This document shows, in pieces, positions 35,005 through 44,112 of a DNA stretch of 64,000 nucleotides (positions are counted from its first letter, which is position 1; each line of letters begins with the position of its first letter). The notes under the pieces were generated by a model. That model saw only the letters and a program-made list of their open reading frames with translations, ran no database searches and had not been told where the DNA came from. Made by a program: the position numbers and the translations under genes. The stretch is from Candidatus Anaerobutyricum avicola (GTDB taxonomy: Bacteria > Bacillota > Clostridia > Lachnospirales > Lachnospiraceae): contig DXGQ01000009.1 of assembly GCA_019113845.1 (NCBI GenBank), positions 21,189 through 85,188 on the forward strand, read 5' to 3'.

Positions 35005-35499
35005 TTATTTCTTTCCGGAGAAGATCCGGTCAAAGTCTTCCTCCCGGTACAGCACTATAACGAGGATGATCAGCACAAAGGAGGCTGTCGTCACATAGAT
35101 ATCCGCCACGTTAAAGACCGGAAAGTCGATAAGTTTAAAGTACAGAAAATCCACCACATATCCCCGGAATATCCGGTCTGCCATATTTCCGACAGCTCCG
35201 GCTCCGATCAGACAGAGACAGACCTTCAGCGGAAGAAAATGTTTCTCCTTCGGAATCCTCGGCAGCACCCACAGAAGCGCCGCAAGCACAAGGACTGTGA
35301 TGATCAGGAAGAGCCACTGTTTATTCTGCAGGATGCCGAAGGCAGCTCCCCTGTTTTCCACATAGAGGAGCTGAAATACGCCAGGCAGGATGTCGACCGG
35401 CTCTCCCCCTTTCAGCGTCTGTAATGCCAGCAGCTTGGTGAGCTGGTCGAGAACGACCAGCAGGACACAGCCGACAAATGCTTTTACTCCCTGTTTCAT
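35005..35499 (-). CDS. lspA: Lipoprotein signal peptidase
   Basis: Signal peptidase II, a membrane aspartyl protease of 164 residues that trims lipoproteins such as the D,D-carboxypeptidase here. Four hydrophobic segments; motifs VLDQLTKLLA, YVENRGAAFGIL, GAGAVGNMADRIFRGYVVDF and FPVFNVADIYVT contain the two catalytic Asp (NMADR and NVAD). AAAGGAGGG precedes the ATG. It lies between aroB and rluD. Confidence 0.97.
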   Translation of the reverse strand: MKQGVKAFVGCVLLVVLDQLTKLLALQTLKGGEPVDILPGVFQLLYVENRGAAFGILQNKQWLFLIITVLVLAALLWVLPRIPKEKHFLPLKVCLCLIGAGAVGNMADRIFRGYVVDFLYFKLIDFPVFNVADIYVTTASFVLIILVIVLYREEDFDRIFSGKK

Positions 35500-35511
35500 G
35501 GCTGCCCTCCT

Positions 35512-36669
35512 TTATACTGACGCGCTGTCCGTGGAAACGTCCGGAGATTTTTGTGACTGTATTGTATTCCTTCCGGACATTTTCTTTTCCTCTTCCAGAA
35601 TCCCCGTCATCTCTTCATCCGTCACATCGCGGAAAATGTCTGCCACACCGACTTCTTTCAACAGGATAAACTTGATGGTCCCATGTTCCATTTTTTTATC
35701 GTGTTTTGTCTCCCGGACGATGTCCGCCGGACACAGTTCTTCCGGCAGCTCCGGAAAATCAAAATACCGGAAGATCTCCCGGATATCCTCATACTCTTTT
35801 TCGGAAATGTAACCCCTCTTGCAGGACATGCCGGCGGCGAGCACAGCGCCGATACCCACACACTCTCCGTGAGTCAGACGAAAATCCATCATTTTCTCGA
35901 CAGCATGGCCGAAGGTATGACCGAAGTTCAGGAGAGCGCGGATCCCCTGCTCCTTCGGATCTTCCTCCACGACGGCACGCTTGATCCGGCAGCTTCCCTC
36001 CACCGTCACGGCGAGTGCTTCCGGCTCCCGCGCGGCGATGGCTTCCTTATTCTCTTTTAACCACTCATAATATGCCCGGTTCCGGATCAGTCCATGCTTG
36101 ATGACCTCCCCGAGTCCGCTGTGAAACTCCCGTTCTGACAGAGTATGCAGCGTGTGAATGTTAATGTAGACGAGTTTTGGCATATAAAATGCGCCTACCA
36201 TATTTTTGTAGGACTGAAAATCCACGCCGGTCTTTCCTCCGATGCTGCTGTCCACCTGCGACAGCAGACTGGTCGGCACCTGCACAAAGTCAATGCCCCG
36301 CAGGTAAGTAGCTGCGGTAAAGCCCGTCAGATCTCCCACGACGCCGCCGCCCAGAGCGATCAGCATATCTTTTCTGTCATATTCATGCCGGATCAGATAC
36401 CGGTAGAGCTGGCTGACCGTATCCAGATTTTTGCTGGCCTCCCCGGCCTGAAAAATAAAGATATCCACTCTGGCGCATACTGTTTCCAGAATCTCCTGCA
36501 CCTCATTGAGATAATATCCCGCAACATTTCTCTCTGTCACGATGCAGAGCTTTCTCTTTTCCGTTTCAAAAGGTTTCAGCTCTTCCGCAAGCCCTCCAAA
36601 AGTATCTCTGATCACAATGTCATAGGCCTTTTTGCCCTCTGCTTTTACTTCCAAACGTTTTTCTAACAT
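35512..36669 (-). CDS. aroB: 3-dehydroquinate synthase
   Basis: Second step of the shikimate pathway; NAD- and metal-dependent. Of 385 residues, ALGGGVVGDLTGFTAATYLRG, QVPTSLLSQVDSSIGGKTGVD and LLNFGHTFGHAVEKM (metal-binding His) are intact, along with LIRNRAYYEWL. The C-terminal 25 residues or so are a low-complexity tail beyond the usual end. AGGAGG precedes the ATG. No other aro gene is in the window. Confidence 0.96.
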   Translation of the reverse strand: MLEKRLEVKAEGKKAYDIVIRDTFGGLAEELKPFETEKRKLCIVTERNVAGYYLNEVQEILETVCARVDIFIFQAGEASKNLDTVSQLYRYLIRHEYDRKDMLIALGGGVVGDLTGFTAATYLRGIDFVQVPTSLLSQVDSSIGGKTGVDFQSYKNMVGAFYMPKLVYINIHTLHTLSEREFHSGLGEVIKHGLIRNRAYYEWLKENKEAIAAREPEALAVTVEGSCRIKRAVVEEDPKEQGIRALLNFGHTFGHAVEKMMDFRLTHGECVGIGAVLAAGMSCKRGYISEKEYEDIREIFRYFDFPELPEELCPADIVRETKHDKKMEHGTIKFILLKEVGVADIFRDVTDEEMTGILEEEKKMSGRNTIQSQKSPDVSTDSASV

Positions 36670-36916
36670 AATGTCCTCCTGTTTCTACCTGATGCACTGA
36701 CCTGCCTGCATTTTCATCTGCGGCGCTGTCATCAATCGACGCACTGACCTGTTCCCATTTGTGAATATTACGGTGACAAAACTTGTCCGGTCTGCGCAAA
36801 TGTCCGGCCGTTCTGCCGGCATAAGAAATGGCAGAGTCCGCCGCTCGGCCGTCCTGCTGTCCTCAAACAAGACCGTCTGCCGCGCAGCTGCTCTGCCTGC
36901 CATGAAAAGATGTTCT
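36670..36916 (-). other. Gene-free gap between sepF and aroB
   Basis: About 247 bases. An open frame of 72 codons exists but has no ribosome site and no recognisable content. A direct repeat of CAGGTCAGTGC lies near 36692 and 36740. No convincing promoter or terminator was seen. Confidence 0.5.
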
Positions 36917-37468
36917 CTAAAACTTCGTTAATTCAGGAGAAAGCATACTGTCACTGATAATCTCATCCCGCAGATCTCCGGACACCTCGATATTGCCCGG
37001 GGCCACGATGAAAATATTGTTGGAGATAGCCTTCAATGTTCCGTCAATGGCAAAGCAGGCTCCGCCGACAAAATCAGCGATCCTCTGCGCCTCTCCGATC
37101 TCAATGCCTTCCAGATTCACAACGACGGTAATTCCGTCTTTTAAAAACTCAGCGACAACGCGCGCCTCATTAAATAACTGTGGTTTTACAACTTTCACGA
37201 CTTCACCTTCTTCTTGTCTTCCATGAAATGGGATTACTCTTCTCTCTGCTGCCGGTTCTTCTTCCGGTTCCTCCTCTTCCTGCTCTTTTTTCTTCCGTCG
37301 GAAGGAAAGAATCGGTTTCTTATGCTGCTGCGCAGGCTGCTCCGAAGTCTCCTCTTCGTCAGTGTCCTCCGTCACCTCTTCGTACTCTTCTTCGAACTCT
37401 TCCGGTAACTCTTCATCAGAATCATTGAGCGTCATCATGTTCAAAAACTTCTCTGCGAACTTTACCAT
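36917..37468 (-). CDS. sepF: Cell division protein SepF
   Basis: Membrane anchor and organiser of FtsZ in Gram-positive bacteria. Residues 1-10 (MVKFAEKFLN) form the short amphipathic helix; about 15-85 is a very acidic, disordered linker (EELPEEFEEEYEEVTEDTDE); about 88-175 is the SepF fold, with VVKPQLFNEARVVAEFLKDG, VVVNLEGIEIGEAQRIADFV and DFVGGACFAIDGT. Length of 183 residues is usual. It is next to yggS, the standard context. Confidence 0.94.
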   Translation of the reverse strand: MVKFAEKFLNMMTLNDSDEELPEEFEEEYEEVTEDTDEEETSEQPAQQHKKPILSFRRKKKEQEEEEPEEEPAAERRVIPFHGRQEEGEVVKVVKPQLFNEARVVAEFLKDGITVVVNLEGIEIGEAQRIADFVGGACFAIDGTLKAISNNIFIVAPGNIEVSGDLRDEIISDSMLSPELTKF

Positions 37469-37485
37469 TCCTTTGTTCCTCCCTG

Positions 37486-38190
37486 TTATTTATTGTAATT
37501 ACGCTCGCCAAAGATACCGGTTCCCACCCGGACCATGGTGGCTCCCTCCTCGATGGCAACTTCATAATCATTCGTCATGCCCATAGATAAAATATCCATG
37601 GTTACATTATCAATGTTTTTATCTCCAATGTCAACAAATAATTTATGTAATTTTCTAAAATAACAGCGATTTTCTTCAGGGTCTGCCACGTACGGAGCGC
37701 TAGTCATCAATCCACGGATGTGCACATGCGGGAAATGGCTGATCTCCTCCGCCATTTTTATGACTTCATCCCCATCCACGCCAAACTTGGTGTCTTCCTG
37801 CGCGATGTTCACCTGCAGAAGAATCTGCGCGGTCACACCTTTTTTGGCAGCTTCCTTCTCAATCTGCTTTGCCAGATGTACGGAGTCCACCGAGTGGATG
37901 AGAACCGTCTTATCCACGATATATTTTACCTTGTTCGTCTGCAGATGCCCGATCATATGCCAGTGCACCGGCTGGCTCACATGCTCGTATTTATCACAGA
38001 GTTCCTGCACATAGTTCTCACCGTACTCCATCTGTCCGGTCGTGATGAGTTCCTCGATATCTGCAAGAGGCTTCATCTTGCTGACCGCCACCAGAGTGAC
38101 TTCTGCGGCATCCCTGCCCGCTCTCTGGCAGGCAGCCTTTATCTTTTCCTGTACATTTTCCAGATTTTTTTTCAAATTTTCCTCTGACAT
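37486..38190 (-). CDS. YggS-family PLP homeostasis protein
   Basis: A 234-residue PLP-binding alpha/beta barrel protein (PLPHP), which buffers pyridoxal phosphate and influences amino acid balance. VTLVAVSKMKP contains the PLP Lys; HMIGHLQTNKVK, LLQVNIAQEDTKFG, GLMTSAPY and SMGMTNDYEVAIEEGATMVRVGT (in parts) follow. The start at 38190 has GGAGGAG upstream. Immediately upstream of sepF, as in many Firmicutes. Confidence 0.94.
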   Translation of the reverse strand: MSEENLKKNLENVQEKIKAACQRAGRDAAEVTLVAVSKMKPLADIEELITTGQMEYGENYVQELCDKYEHVSQPVHWHMIGHLQTNKVKYIVDKTVLIHSVDSVHLAKQIEKEAAKKGVTAQILLQVNIAQEDTKFGVDGDEVIKMAEEISHFPHVHIRGLMTSAPYVADPEENRCYFRKLHKLFVDIGDKNIDNVTMDILSMGMTNDYEVAIEEGATMVRVGTGIFGERNYNK

Positions 38191-38247
38191 TCTGATCTCC
38201 TCCATTCCTCTGCTCACAAGTGTGCTGACCCGTTCATTTTCCGTACA

Positions 38248-39636
38248 TCAGTAAATGACCTGATCTTCCTCTATGGTATCACTGTTTAAGATGACTCTGT
38301 CATAAAGCTCCACTTCGCTGTCCTCCGCAGAGATGATACAGTAATCCTCTGTCCTCTCCAGGATCTTTACCGGTTTAAACTCGGCATAGCCCCGGTTTAC
38401 CACATAAACGCCCTGCAGGACGCTGGTCTCTTTTAATGTATAGGTTCTGGCCTTCTCCACATCGGAAATGCGGTCTCCCGCTTTCAGTTTATCCGACGCG
38501 ATCAGGACGTTATTTCCCTCCGTCCGGTAACGCGTCACTGTCACCTGCGTGAGGATCTCTTCCCCATCTTTGTTCTCTGACAGAACATTGACCTGATTCT
38601 CCGCGCTGCTGTTGCTGCCTCTGGTCAGATATTCTTCCGGGACTGTGAAGACATCCTTGCCCACCAGCGAGCTGGACGGGATCTGCAGGCCGCTGGTCTC
38701 CGAAAGTTTCAGGCGCACGGAAAGATACCGCTGGTTTATATAACGCTGCACATAGTCCTCAAAGGAAAGGATCACATAACATTCCCCTCCTTTTTTCTGG
38801 CAGGCAAACGGAGCGGTCGTGACAAAGTTATCTTTCCGGAAAGTCACCTGCACGGTGCGGACTTCCTTCTTTTCCAGTTCCTTCATGCGGTTATATTCGT
38901 CCTCATTGACCGGAAGTACCAGCTCCCAGTTCTGCCCGGTGACGATACGGTAAACCGGAGAACCGGCTGCCACCTCCTCCCCGCTCCGCAGGTCTTTCAT
39001 CCGGGAACTGCTGCCGAAATCCTCGCTGGTAAAGTTTGTGGCACTCACCTCTTCCATACCGTCGGAGAAAAAGGAGACCAAACCGGACTCTCCCGCCTTC
39101 ACTTCCAGGTAACTGCCGCTCCCGTATTCTTCTTCCAGATTCTCTCTGTTATCGGCAAGGATCGTGTCCGTATAGGACATCAGATCATGGTCGATCTCGC
39201 TTTTCGCTTCATAGATCTCATAAAAACTGTTATCGGAAAAACTGTCGGAGAAGGTCAGCAGATCCTCATACACTTTCTGCTTCTCCTCATCGCTGACAGC
39301 GGTTTTCTCTTCCAGCAGCTTGTCCAGATACGACTGCAGTTTTCCTGTCGTATCGAGAGTGTAGACCACGCCGTCCTTTTTTACCCGGGAGCCGTCTTTT
39401 ACGTAATAATTGACGTATCCCTTTTCCTCCGTATTCACCAGAGCTTCCTGGCGGAGGATCAGTCCGGTCTTGCTCATCTCCTCTGACACATCGCTGGCGC
39501 TCACCTCGTATATGGCCAGCGTTTCCTTTCCCAGATACTGGATCACATAGGCTGTCAGATAGATGATGATCACCAGAAAGACCAGAGTTCCGAGATTGAT
39601 GACCGATAATCGTTTTTTCTTTCTTTTCTTTTCCAT
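38248..39636 (-). CDS. HlyD-like membrane protein linked to the sepF locus
   Basis: About 463 residues. A basic N-terminus (MEKKRKKKR) and one membrane helix (LGTLVFLVIIIYLTAYVIQYL) lead to an outside region with HlyD or membrane-fusion features: GLILRQEALVNTEEKGYVNYYVKDGSRVKKDGVVYTLD (in parts) is biotinyl-lipoyl-like, and GLVSFFSDGMEEV is the second half. A helical part lies between. Proteins of this form sit next to yggS-sepF in many Lachnospiraceae; no transporter is beside it, so a cell-envelope role is more likely than efflux. The ATG at 39636 is after GGGGA within the end of the YhcC-like gene. Confidence 0.75.
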   Translation of the reverse strand: MEKKRKKKRLSVINLGTLVFLVIIIYLTAYVIQYLGKETLAIYEVSASDVSEEMSKTGLILRQEALVNTEEKGYVNYYVKDGSRVKKDGVVYTLDTTGKLQSYLDKLLEEKTAVSDEEKQKVYEDLLTFSDSFSDNSFYEIYEAKSEIDHDLMSYTDTILADNRENLEEEYGSGSYLEVKAGESGLVSFFSDGMEEVSATNFTSEDFGSSSRMKDLRSGEEVAAGSPVYRIVTGQNWELVLPVNEDEYNRMKELEKKEVRTVQVTFRKDNFVTTAPFACQKKGGECYVILSFEDYVQRYINQRYLSVRLKLSETSGLQIPSSSLVGKDVFTVPEEYLTRGSNSSAENQVNVLSENKDGEEILTQVTVTRYRTEGNNVLIASDKLKAGDRISDVEKARTYTLKETSVLQGVYVVNRGYAEFKPVKILERTEDYCIISAEDSEVELYDRVILNSDTIEEDQVIY

Positions 39637-39638
39637 CT

Positions 39639-40589
39639 TTATAATCCCCATCTGTTCAATGCCGCACCGTTCAGATACTGACAGTGGATCCCCTGCACAT
39701 AGTTCTTCTCTTCCATCAGTGCTTTCCACTCATCCATCAGCTTCCACCAGCTGCAGCCCCAGTTACAGAAGGCGGAGTCTTTTTCCGGTATTCTGGCAAA
39801 TAGTCGTTCCACCGCGATATCCGGACGCAGCAGGGCGATAAATTCTGCCAGCCGCTCCAGATATTCCTCTTTTGCGCATACGCTTATTCTACCATTTCTG
39901 TATTCCTGATACAACACAGATTTTTTGGGAATATAGAGAGAGTGAAGCTTTACCATGGACACGGGCAGCGCAGACAGTACTCTCGCCGATTCTCTGGCAT
40001 CCTCCATCGTATCTCCCGGCAGATTGAGGATCATATGCACGCAGACCGGGAATCCGTAAGGAGCGATGGCAAGTACGGCATCTAAAAATTCCGCCAGGCC
40101 GTGCCCCCGGTTTACCGCCCGGAGCGTGTGATAATTCACCGTCTGCAGCCCAAGCTCCAGAGAGACCTCCATCCCACTTTTCTCCCGAAAGACAGCCATG
40201 GCGTCAAGATAATCCCGGCGGACACAGTCCGGTCTCGTGGAAAGACAGACCTCCACCACATTTTCTTCCCGGGCCGCCTCCTCCAGATAACCGAGGAGTT
40301 CCGGAAGCGGAAGAAATGTATTGGTATAGTTCTGAAAATAGGCAATATATTTTTTGGCATGATACCTTTTTTCGACTTTTTCTCTCGACGACCTCAGCTG
40401 CTCTCTCACAGAGATCCGGGCATCTGCGGACTCAAATCCGGTTCCCTCCTCCGCACAGAAGGTGCATCCCCTGCCCTCTCTCCGGTTGGGACAGGATACC
40501 GGCAGATTGACCGGCAGCTTATACACTTTTTCCCCGTATTTTTCTTTCAGATATTCACTGTAGGAATAATACATTCTCTCTTCGGCCAT
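39639..40589 (-). CDS. TIGR01212/YhcC-like radical SAM protein
   Basis: A 316-residue radical SAM protein. The cluster motif is placed late in the N-terminus: SCPNRREGRGCTFCAEEGTG, a CX8CX2C-type spacing typical of the family. Further marks are YFQNYTNTFLPL, LSTRPDCVRRDYLD, LELGLQTVNYHTLRAVNRGH and HMILNLPGDTMED. Its substrate is not known. It precedes the HlyD-like gene with a stop-start overlap region of a few bases. The start could be 40589 or the Met five residues later. Confidence 0.86.
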   Translation of the reverse strand: MAEERMYYSYSEYLKEKYGEKVYKLPVNLPVSCPNRREGRGCTFCAEEGTGFESADARISVREQLRSSREKVEKRYHAKKYIAYFQNYTNTFLPLPELLGYLEEAAREENVVEVCLSTRPDCVRRDYLDAMAVFREKSGMEVSLELGLQTVNYHTLRAVNRGHGLAEFLDAVLAIAPYGFPVCVHMILNLPGDTMEDARESARVLSALPVSMVKLHSLYIPKKSVLYQEYRNGRISVCAKEEYLERLAEFIALLRPDIAVERLFARIPEKDSAFCNWGCSWWKLMDEWKALMEEKNYVQGIHCQYLNGAALNRWGL

Positions 40590-40740
40590 AAACTGTCTTT
40601 TTATCCTTTCTTCCTGATTCAGTACTCCGATGCTTTCCTTCCCATACGGCGGACAGTCATTCAGATAACTTTGTCCACCGCACCATAAACATACCTGCTT
40701 TTCGGACGGAAGTATGTTGTTTTATGGCATCAGACAAAAA

Positions 40741-40825
40741 GAGGGTGTTCCAAAATCCTGTCCGTCCGCTCTGCCGGAAATGTATCTCTCCTGCAAGTCG
40801 GCATCCTCTTTTTTGCAACACCCTC
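40741..40825 (-). terminator. Long-arm inverted repeat, probable terminator of the P-loop gene
   Basis: GAGGGTGTT / AACACCCTC, nine-base perfect arms 67 bases apart, followed on the minus strand by TTTTTGTC. It lies 105 bases after the stop of the 40930 gene. The large loop has further pairing potential. Confidence 0.5.
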
Positions 40826-40929
40826 ATCCATTTTATCCACATTTTATTATCCGCTCTCCCAAATCCACGGAAAAGCTGGTTTCCAGTATACACCGGAGCG
40901 TTTCTCTCTGATACGCCTCTTATGTACTC

Positions 40930-41346
40930 CTATAAAGAAACCGTTACATACTGCTGTACGGACTCCGGCATATCGTCCTTCTCAGCAGATGCGCTGATGA
41001 CGAAATCCACATCGTATTTCTCAGACAGTACGTTCAGTTTGCCAACGGCATAGTCCAGATTGCCATCGATGCATGCTGTTGTTAAGAAGCTGTCTAAGTA
41101 AATCTTATCCAGGTCGTGATCCTGAGACAGGATACCTGCGATAAATCCGATGAACATATCTGTATTCTCAATGTTGAATTCAGGAACCACAATGAGACGA
41201 ATCTGATTACTCAGCTCGTACATATGTTTATTATTTTTGTCCAGATAGACGATCGTACCTTTGGTAAGCTTGATATCATCATTGACCTTCTGAATTAATA
41301 TTTTGGTTTTACCGTGTCCTTTCAGTCCTGCAATAATTTCAATCAT
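40930..41346 (-). CDS. Small P-loop NTPase-like protein
   Basis: A 138-residue protein with a Walker A at the very start: MIEIIAGLKGHGKTKILIQK. A beta strand LDKIYLDSFL in the middle could hold the Walker B Asp, and VDFVISASAEKDDMP follows. The size is that of a single P-loop core without added domains. Automatic annotation sometimes calls such proteins PilT-like, but there is no pilus gene here. GGAGGACACCAAC precedes the ATG at 41346. It has its own promoter and a long hairpin in its leader (see 41378-41437), so it is probably regulated on its own. Confidence 0.72.
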   Translation of the reverse strand: MIEIIAGLKGHGKTKILIQKVNDDIKLTKGTIVYLDKNNKHMYELSNQIRLIVVPEFNIENTDMFIGFIAGILSQDHDLDKIYLDSFLTTACIDGNLDYAVGKLNVLSEKYDVDFVISASAEKDDMPESVQQYVTVSL

Positions 41347-41377
41347 GTTGGTGTCCTCCTTAAATATATATTCTTGT

Positions 41378-41437
41378 CTGCCTGTCAGGAGGCGGAGCTC
41401 TTCTTCATCCGGAAGAGCACTGCCTTCTGACAGGCAG
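41378..41437 (-). promoter_or_regulatory. Long hairpin in the leader of the P-loop gene
   Basis: CTGCCTGTCAG / CTGACAGGCAG outer stem, with an inner GCTCTTC / GAAGAGC stem, forming a nearly continuous 60-base hairpin between the promoter and the ribosome site. No T-run follows, so it is not a terminator; it may protect the RNA or gate translation. Confidence 0.65.
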
Positions 41438-41459
41438 CTATTGTACGGATTATACATAC

Positions 41460-41488
41460 ATTATAGTTGAAACGCCGTAAAATCACAA
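41460..41488 (-). promoter_or_regulatory. Promoter of the P-loop gene
   Basis: TTGTGA, 17 bases, perfect TATAAT on the minus strand. Transcription would start near 41453, giving a leader of about 105 bases. Confidence 0.75.
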
Positions 41489-41496
41489 CCATTATT

Positions 41497-42477
41497 TCAA
41501 TTGTTCACAATATTTTCTAACAATTTCGTCATGGATTTGTATAAATCATCGTGCGTCTCCGCTCCCATCACCACGGAAAAGAATCTTTCACCCTCATCAT
41601 TCTCCGTGAGCAGGATCAGACAGGCTTTCGCCATGGATGTGGTACCTGTTTTTCCTCCGTACAGAGTGACTCCCTCCGGGACCGGGTAATTGTTCAGAAG
41701 GAACTCGTCCGTACTCTGCATATACTCGCTGACTTCGCGGCCGTCTGCCGTCACATAGGTCATGGTGTAGTCCTTAAGAGCCGCCGTCTCAAGGAAGGCA
41801 TCATGTTTTACCACTTCTTTAAAAATAAGATACAGGTCGTAAGCGGTCGTATAATGATTGTCGTCATGCAGACCGTGAGAATTGGCAAAGTGGGTATGTG
41901 TCGCGCCCAGCTCTCTGGCTCTCTCGTTCATCATATCCACAAACTTCTCCTCAGTCCCCGCGATGTATTCCGCCAGAATAACGGCACAGTCGTTGGCCGA
42001 TTTGACCAGCAGACCGTGAAACAGGTCGTTCACAGACACCGTATCCCCTTTGGACAGGGTGCTGGCAACCGCGCCGTCCTCGTTTAAGTCGATATCATGC
42101 TCCAGCGTCACCTCATCATCCAGATCACCATTCTCCATCACAAGGAGCGCTGTCATGATCTTTGTGACACTGGCCGGATAGACACGCTCAAAGCACCGGT
42201 ATGATTTGAGTACTTCCCTGGTATCATCATTGATGAGCAGGTCTGCGTAGTCGTTGCTCTGGAATCCGGGCGTATTCTCGCTGCCGGCATCGATCACCGC
42301 CAAATCCTCCGCCATTCCTTTTAGTTCTTCCGTCTCCGCCTTCTCCTGCTGTTCATAGTAGGAGTCGTATGAATTCGTAATCTGAAAAGGATTCTGTATA
42401 CATCCGGACAGATTTACACTGAGGATGACCAGCATCAGAATCCAGCCCAAACGGGCAAATCTTCGTTTCTGTCTCAT
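41497..42477 (-). CDS. D-alanyl-D-alanine carboxypeptidase lipoprotein (PBP5-like)
   Basis: A 326-residue serine peptidase that trims peptidoglycan stem peptides. The N-terminus is a lipoprotein signal (LGWILMLVILSVNLSGC). Active motifs: PASVTKIMTALLV (SXXK), VKSANDCAVILAEY (SXN) and YGGKTGTTSMAKAC (KTG). Length is shorter than PBP5, lacking most of its C-terminal domain. Placed next to mgsA and rodA, in line with a cell-wall role. Processing by LspA encoded at 35005 is expected. Confidence 0.92.
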   Translation of the reverse strand: MRQKRRFARLGWILMLVILSVNLSGCIQNPFQITNSYDSYYEQQEKAETEELKGMAEDLAVIDAGSENTPGFQSNDYADLLINDDTREVLKSYRCFERVYPASVTKIMTALLVMENGDLDDEVTLEHDIDLNEDGAVASTLSKGDTVSVNDLFHGLLVKSANDCAVILAEYIAGTEEKFVDMMNERARELGATHTHFANSHGLHDDNHYTTAYDLYLIFKEVVKHDAFLETAALKDYTMTYVTADGREVSEYMQSTDEFLLNNYPVPEGVTLYGGKTGTTSMAKACLILLTENDEGERFFSVVMGAETHDDLYKSMTKLLENIVNN

Positions 42478-42571
42478 ATGCCTCTCTTTTCGTTTTTGTT
42501 ATTTTTGCGTGCTGTCATATCTGTGAATATGTCCCCGTCGCTGTCACTGTTTTCACCGGATTTTACAACGA

Positions 42572-42967
42572 TCAGCGGTACATCTCCCGCCATTCCAGAT
42601 CTCCGCGGTCCAGAGCCATGATCAAAAGCTCCGCTGTCGCCAGGTTCGTGGCCAGCGGGATATTGTGCATATCGCACAGGCGCATCACATTAAATAAATC
42701 CGGTTCGTGGGTCTTCTGGTTCAGAGGGTCTCTCAAAAAAATCACCATATCAATAAGATTATGTTCAATCTGTGAGCCCAACTGCTGTTCGCCGCCCAAT
42801 GGACCCGCCAGATATTTGTGCACAGTCAGGTTGGTCACTTCTTCAATCAGCCTTCCGGTTGTCGCAGTTGCAAATAATTCGTGTTTGTTCAGTATGCCTC
42901 GGTACGCGATGCAAAAGTTCTGCATCAGTTTTTTCTTGCCGTCATGTGCAATCAATCCTACATTCAT
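42572..42967 (-). CDS. mgsA: Methylglyoxal synthase
   Basis: Turns dihydroxyacetone phosphate into methylglyoxal, a bypass of lower glycolysis. The 131 residues start MNVGLIAHDGKK; TATTGRLIEE binds phosphate, GPLGGEQQLGSQI and MVIFLRDPLNQKTHEPD hold the catalytic Asp and His region, and IPLATNLATAELL follows. AGGAGGGG precedes the ATG at 42967. It follows rodA by 17 bases and so is probably in its operon, which is common in Clostridia. Confidence 0.96.
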   Translation of the reverse strand: MNVGLIAHDGKKKLMQNFCIAYRGILNKHELFATATTGRLIEEVTNLTVHKYLAGPLGGEQQLGSQIEHNLIDMVIFLRDPLNQKTHEPDLFNVMRLCDMHNIPLATNLATAELLIMALDRGDLEWREMYR

Positions 42968-42984
42968 CAAAACCCCTCCTAGTA

Positions 42985-44097
42985 TTAATAATGTCGCTGC
43001 AGACCGATATTAAGTACCAGCCCGATTCCTGTCATGCAGCTCAGCAGTGATGTCAGCCCGTAACTTACAAACGGAAGCGTCAGTCCTGTATTCGGTAGAA
43101 AATTCGTCGCAACTCCGATGTTGATAAAGGACTGAAATCCAATCCAGGCAGCCACCCCGGTCGCGATCAGTCTTCCGCTCATATTCTTTGCCCGTTGGGC
43201 TATTACTAAACATTGTATCACTATTATTGCCAGTAATGCAATAACAATAACACTTCCGATGAATCCGGCTTCCTCTCCGATCACGGAAAAAATAAAGTCG
43301 GTCTGCTGCTCCGATACGAGCCCGGTATCCGTCACCGTCACCTCGGAGATTGTATTGTTATTCAATCCTTTTCCATAGAGCTGTCCGGAACCGATGGCCA
43401 TCTCTGAATTCTGCTGCTGGTAAGCGGTCGTGTCCGCATACTCCGAAGGATTCAGAAATGTCATGATCCTTGTTACCTGGTACGGCTGCAGCAGAATCTG
43501 ATTTGGCGTCTGGATATACCAGATAAACAACGCAAAAAGCGGGACACCGATAATAATGCACCGGCGGACCAGTTTCATATTCAGCCCGCCGACAAAAATG
43601 ACCGCCAGCAGGATGACAGTGATATCAATGGTCGTGGAAAGATTCGGCTCGATCAGAACGAGAATGATCGGAACCGCACACAAAACTGCCAGTTTTACAA
43701 GGTTCTTCCACTCATTAAAATCTTCCTCATGTTCCTGAATATACACTGCCACCACTATGATCATAAATATTTTGGTCAGTTCCGAAGGCTGGATCCTGGT
43801 AAATCCGAGATTCAGCCATCGCTTTGCCCCTCCGGCGCTGGAACCGACAAACTCCACCAGCAAAAGGAGGATCAGGTTCACTATATAGAAAATCCTGCTG
43901 TAGTCACAGATAAAATTATAATTGATCAGCGACAGGAAAAACATTACGGCTGTACAGAACAAAATCCCCAGAAACTGCCGGCTCGTGTAGCTGCTGTCCG
44001 CACTGTTGATAAACACCACGCTCAGAGCACATAAGATCAAAACGGCAGCTACCAATGTCCAATTATAATTTTTAAACTGGTATTTCTGTCTTAACAT
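42985..44097 (-). CDS. rodA: Rod-shape SEDS glycosyltransferase RodA
   Basis: A 370-residue, roughly ten-helix membrane protein of the FtsW/RodA/SpoVE family, peptidoglycan polymerase working with PBP2. Family marks: LGFTRIQPSELTKIFMIIV, IEPNLSTTIDITVI, GSGQLYGKGL, TDFIFSVIGEEAGFIGS and the C-terminal NTGLTLPFVSYGLTSLL. The call as RodA rather than FtsW follows from its place beside minCDE, PBP2 and mreBCD. Confidence 0.93.
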   Translation of the reverse strand: MLRQKYQFKNYNWTLVAAVLILCALSVVFINSADSSYTSRQFLGILFCTAVMFFLSLINYNFICDYSRIFYIVNLILLLLVEFVGSSAGGAKRWLNLGFTRIQPSELTKIFMIIVVAVYIQEHEEDFNEWKNLVKLAVLCAVPIILVLIEPNLSTTIDITVILLAVIFVGGLNMKLVRRCIIIGVPLFALFIWYIQTPNQILLQPYQVTRIMTFLNPSEYADTTAYQQQNSEMAIGSGQLYGKGLNNNTISEVTVTDTGLVSEQQTDFIFSVIGEEAGFIGSVIVIALLAIIVIQCLVIAQRAKNMSGRLIATGVAAWIGFQSFINIGVATNFLPNTGLTLPFVSYGLTSLLSCMTGIGLVLNIGLQRHY

Positions 44098-44112
44098 ACA
44101 AGCCTCCTGTTA

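Noticed and set aside
36685..36903. 72-codon frame between sepF and aroB
   Set aside because: No ribosome site, Arg- and Ala-rich text with no known family; treated as non-coding gap.
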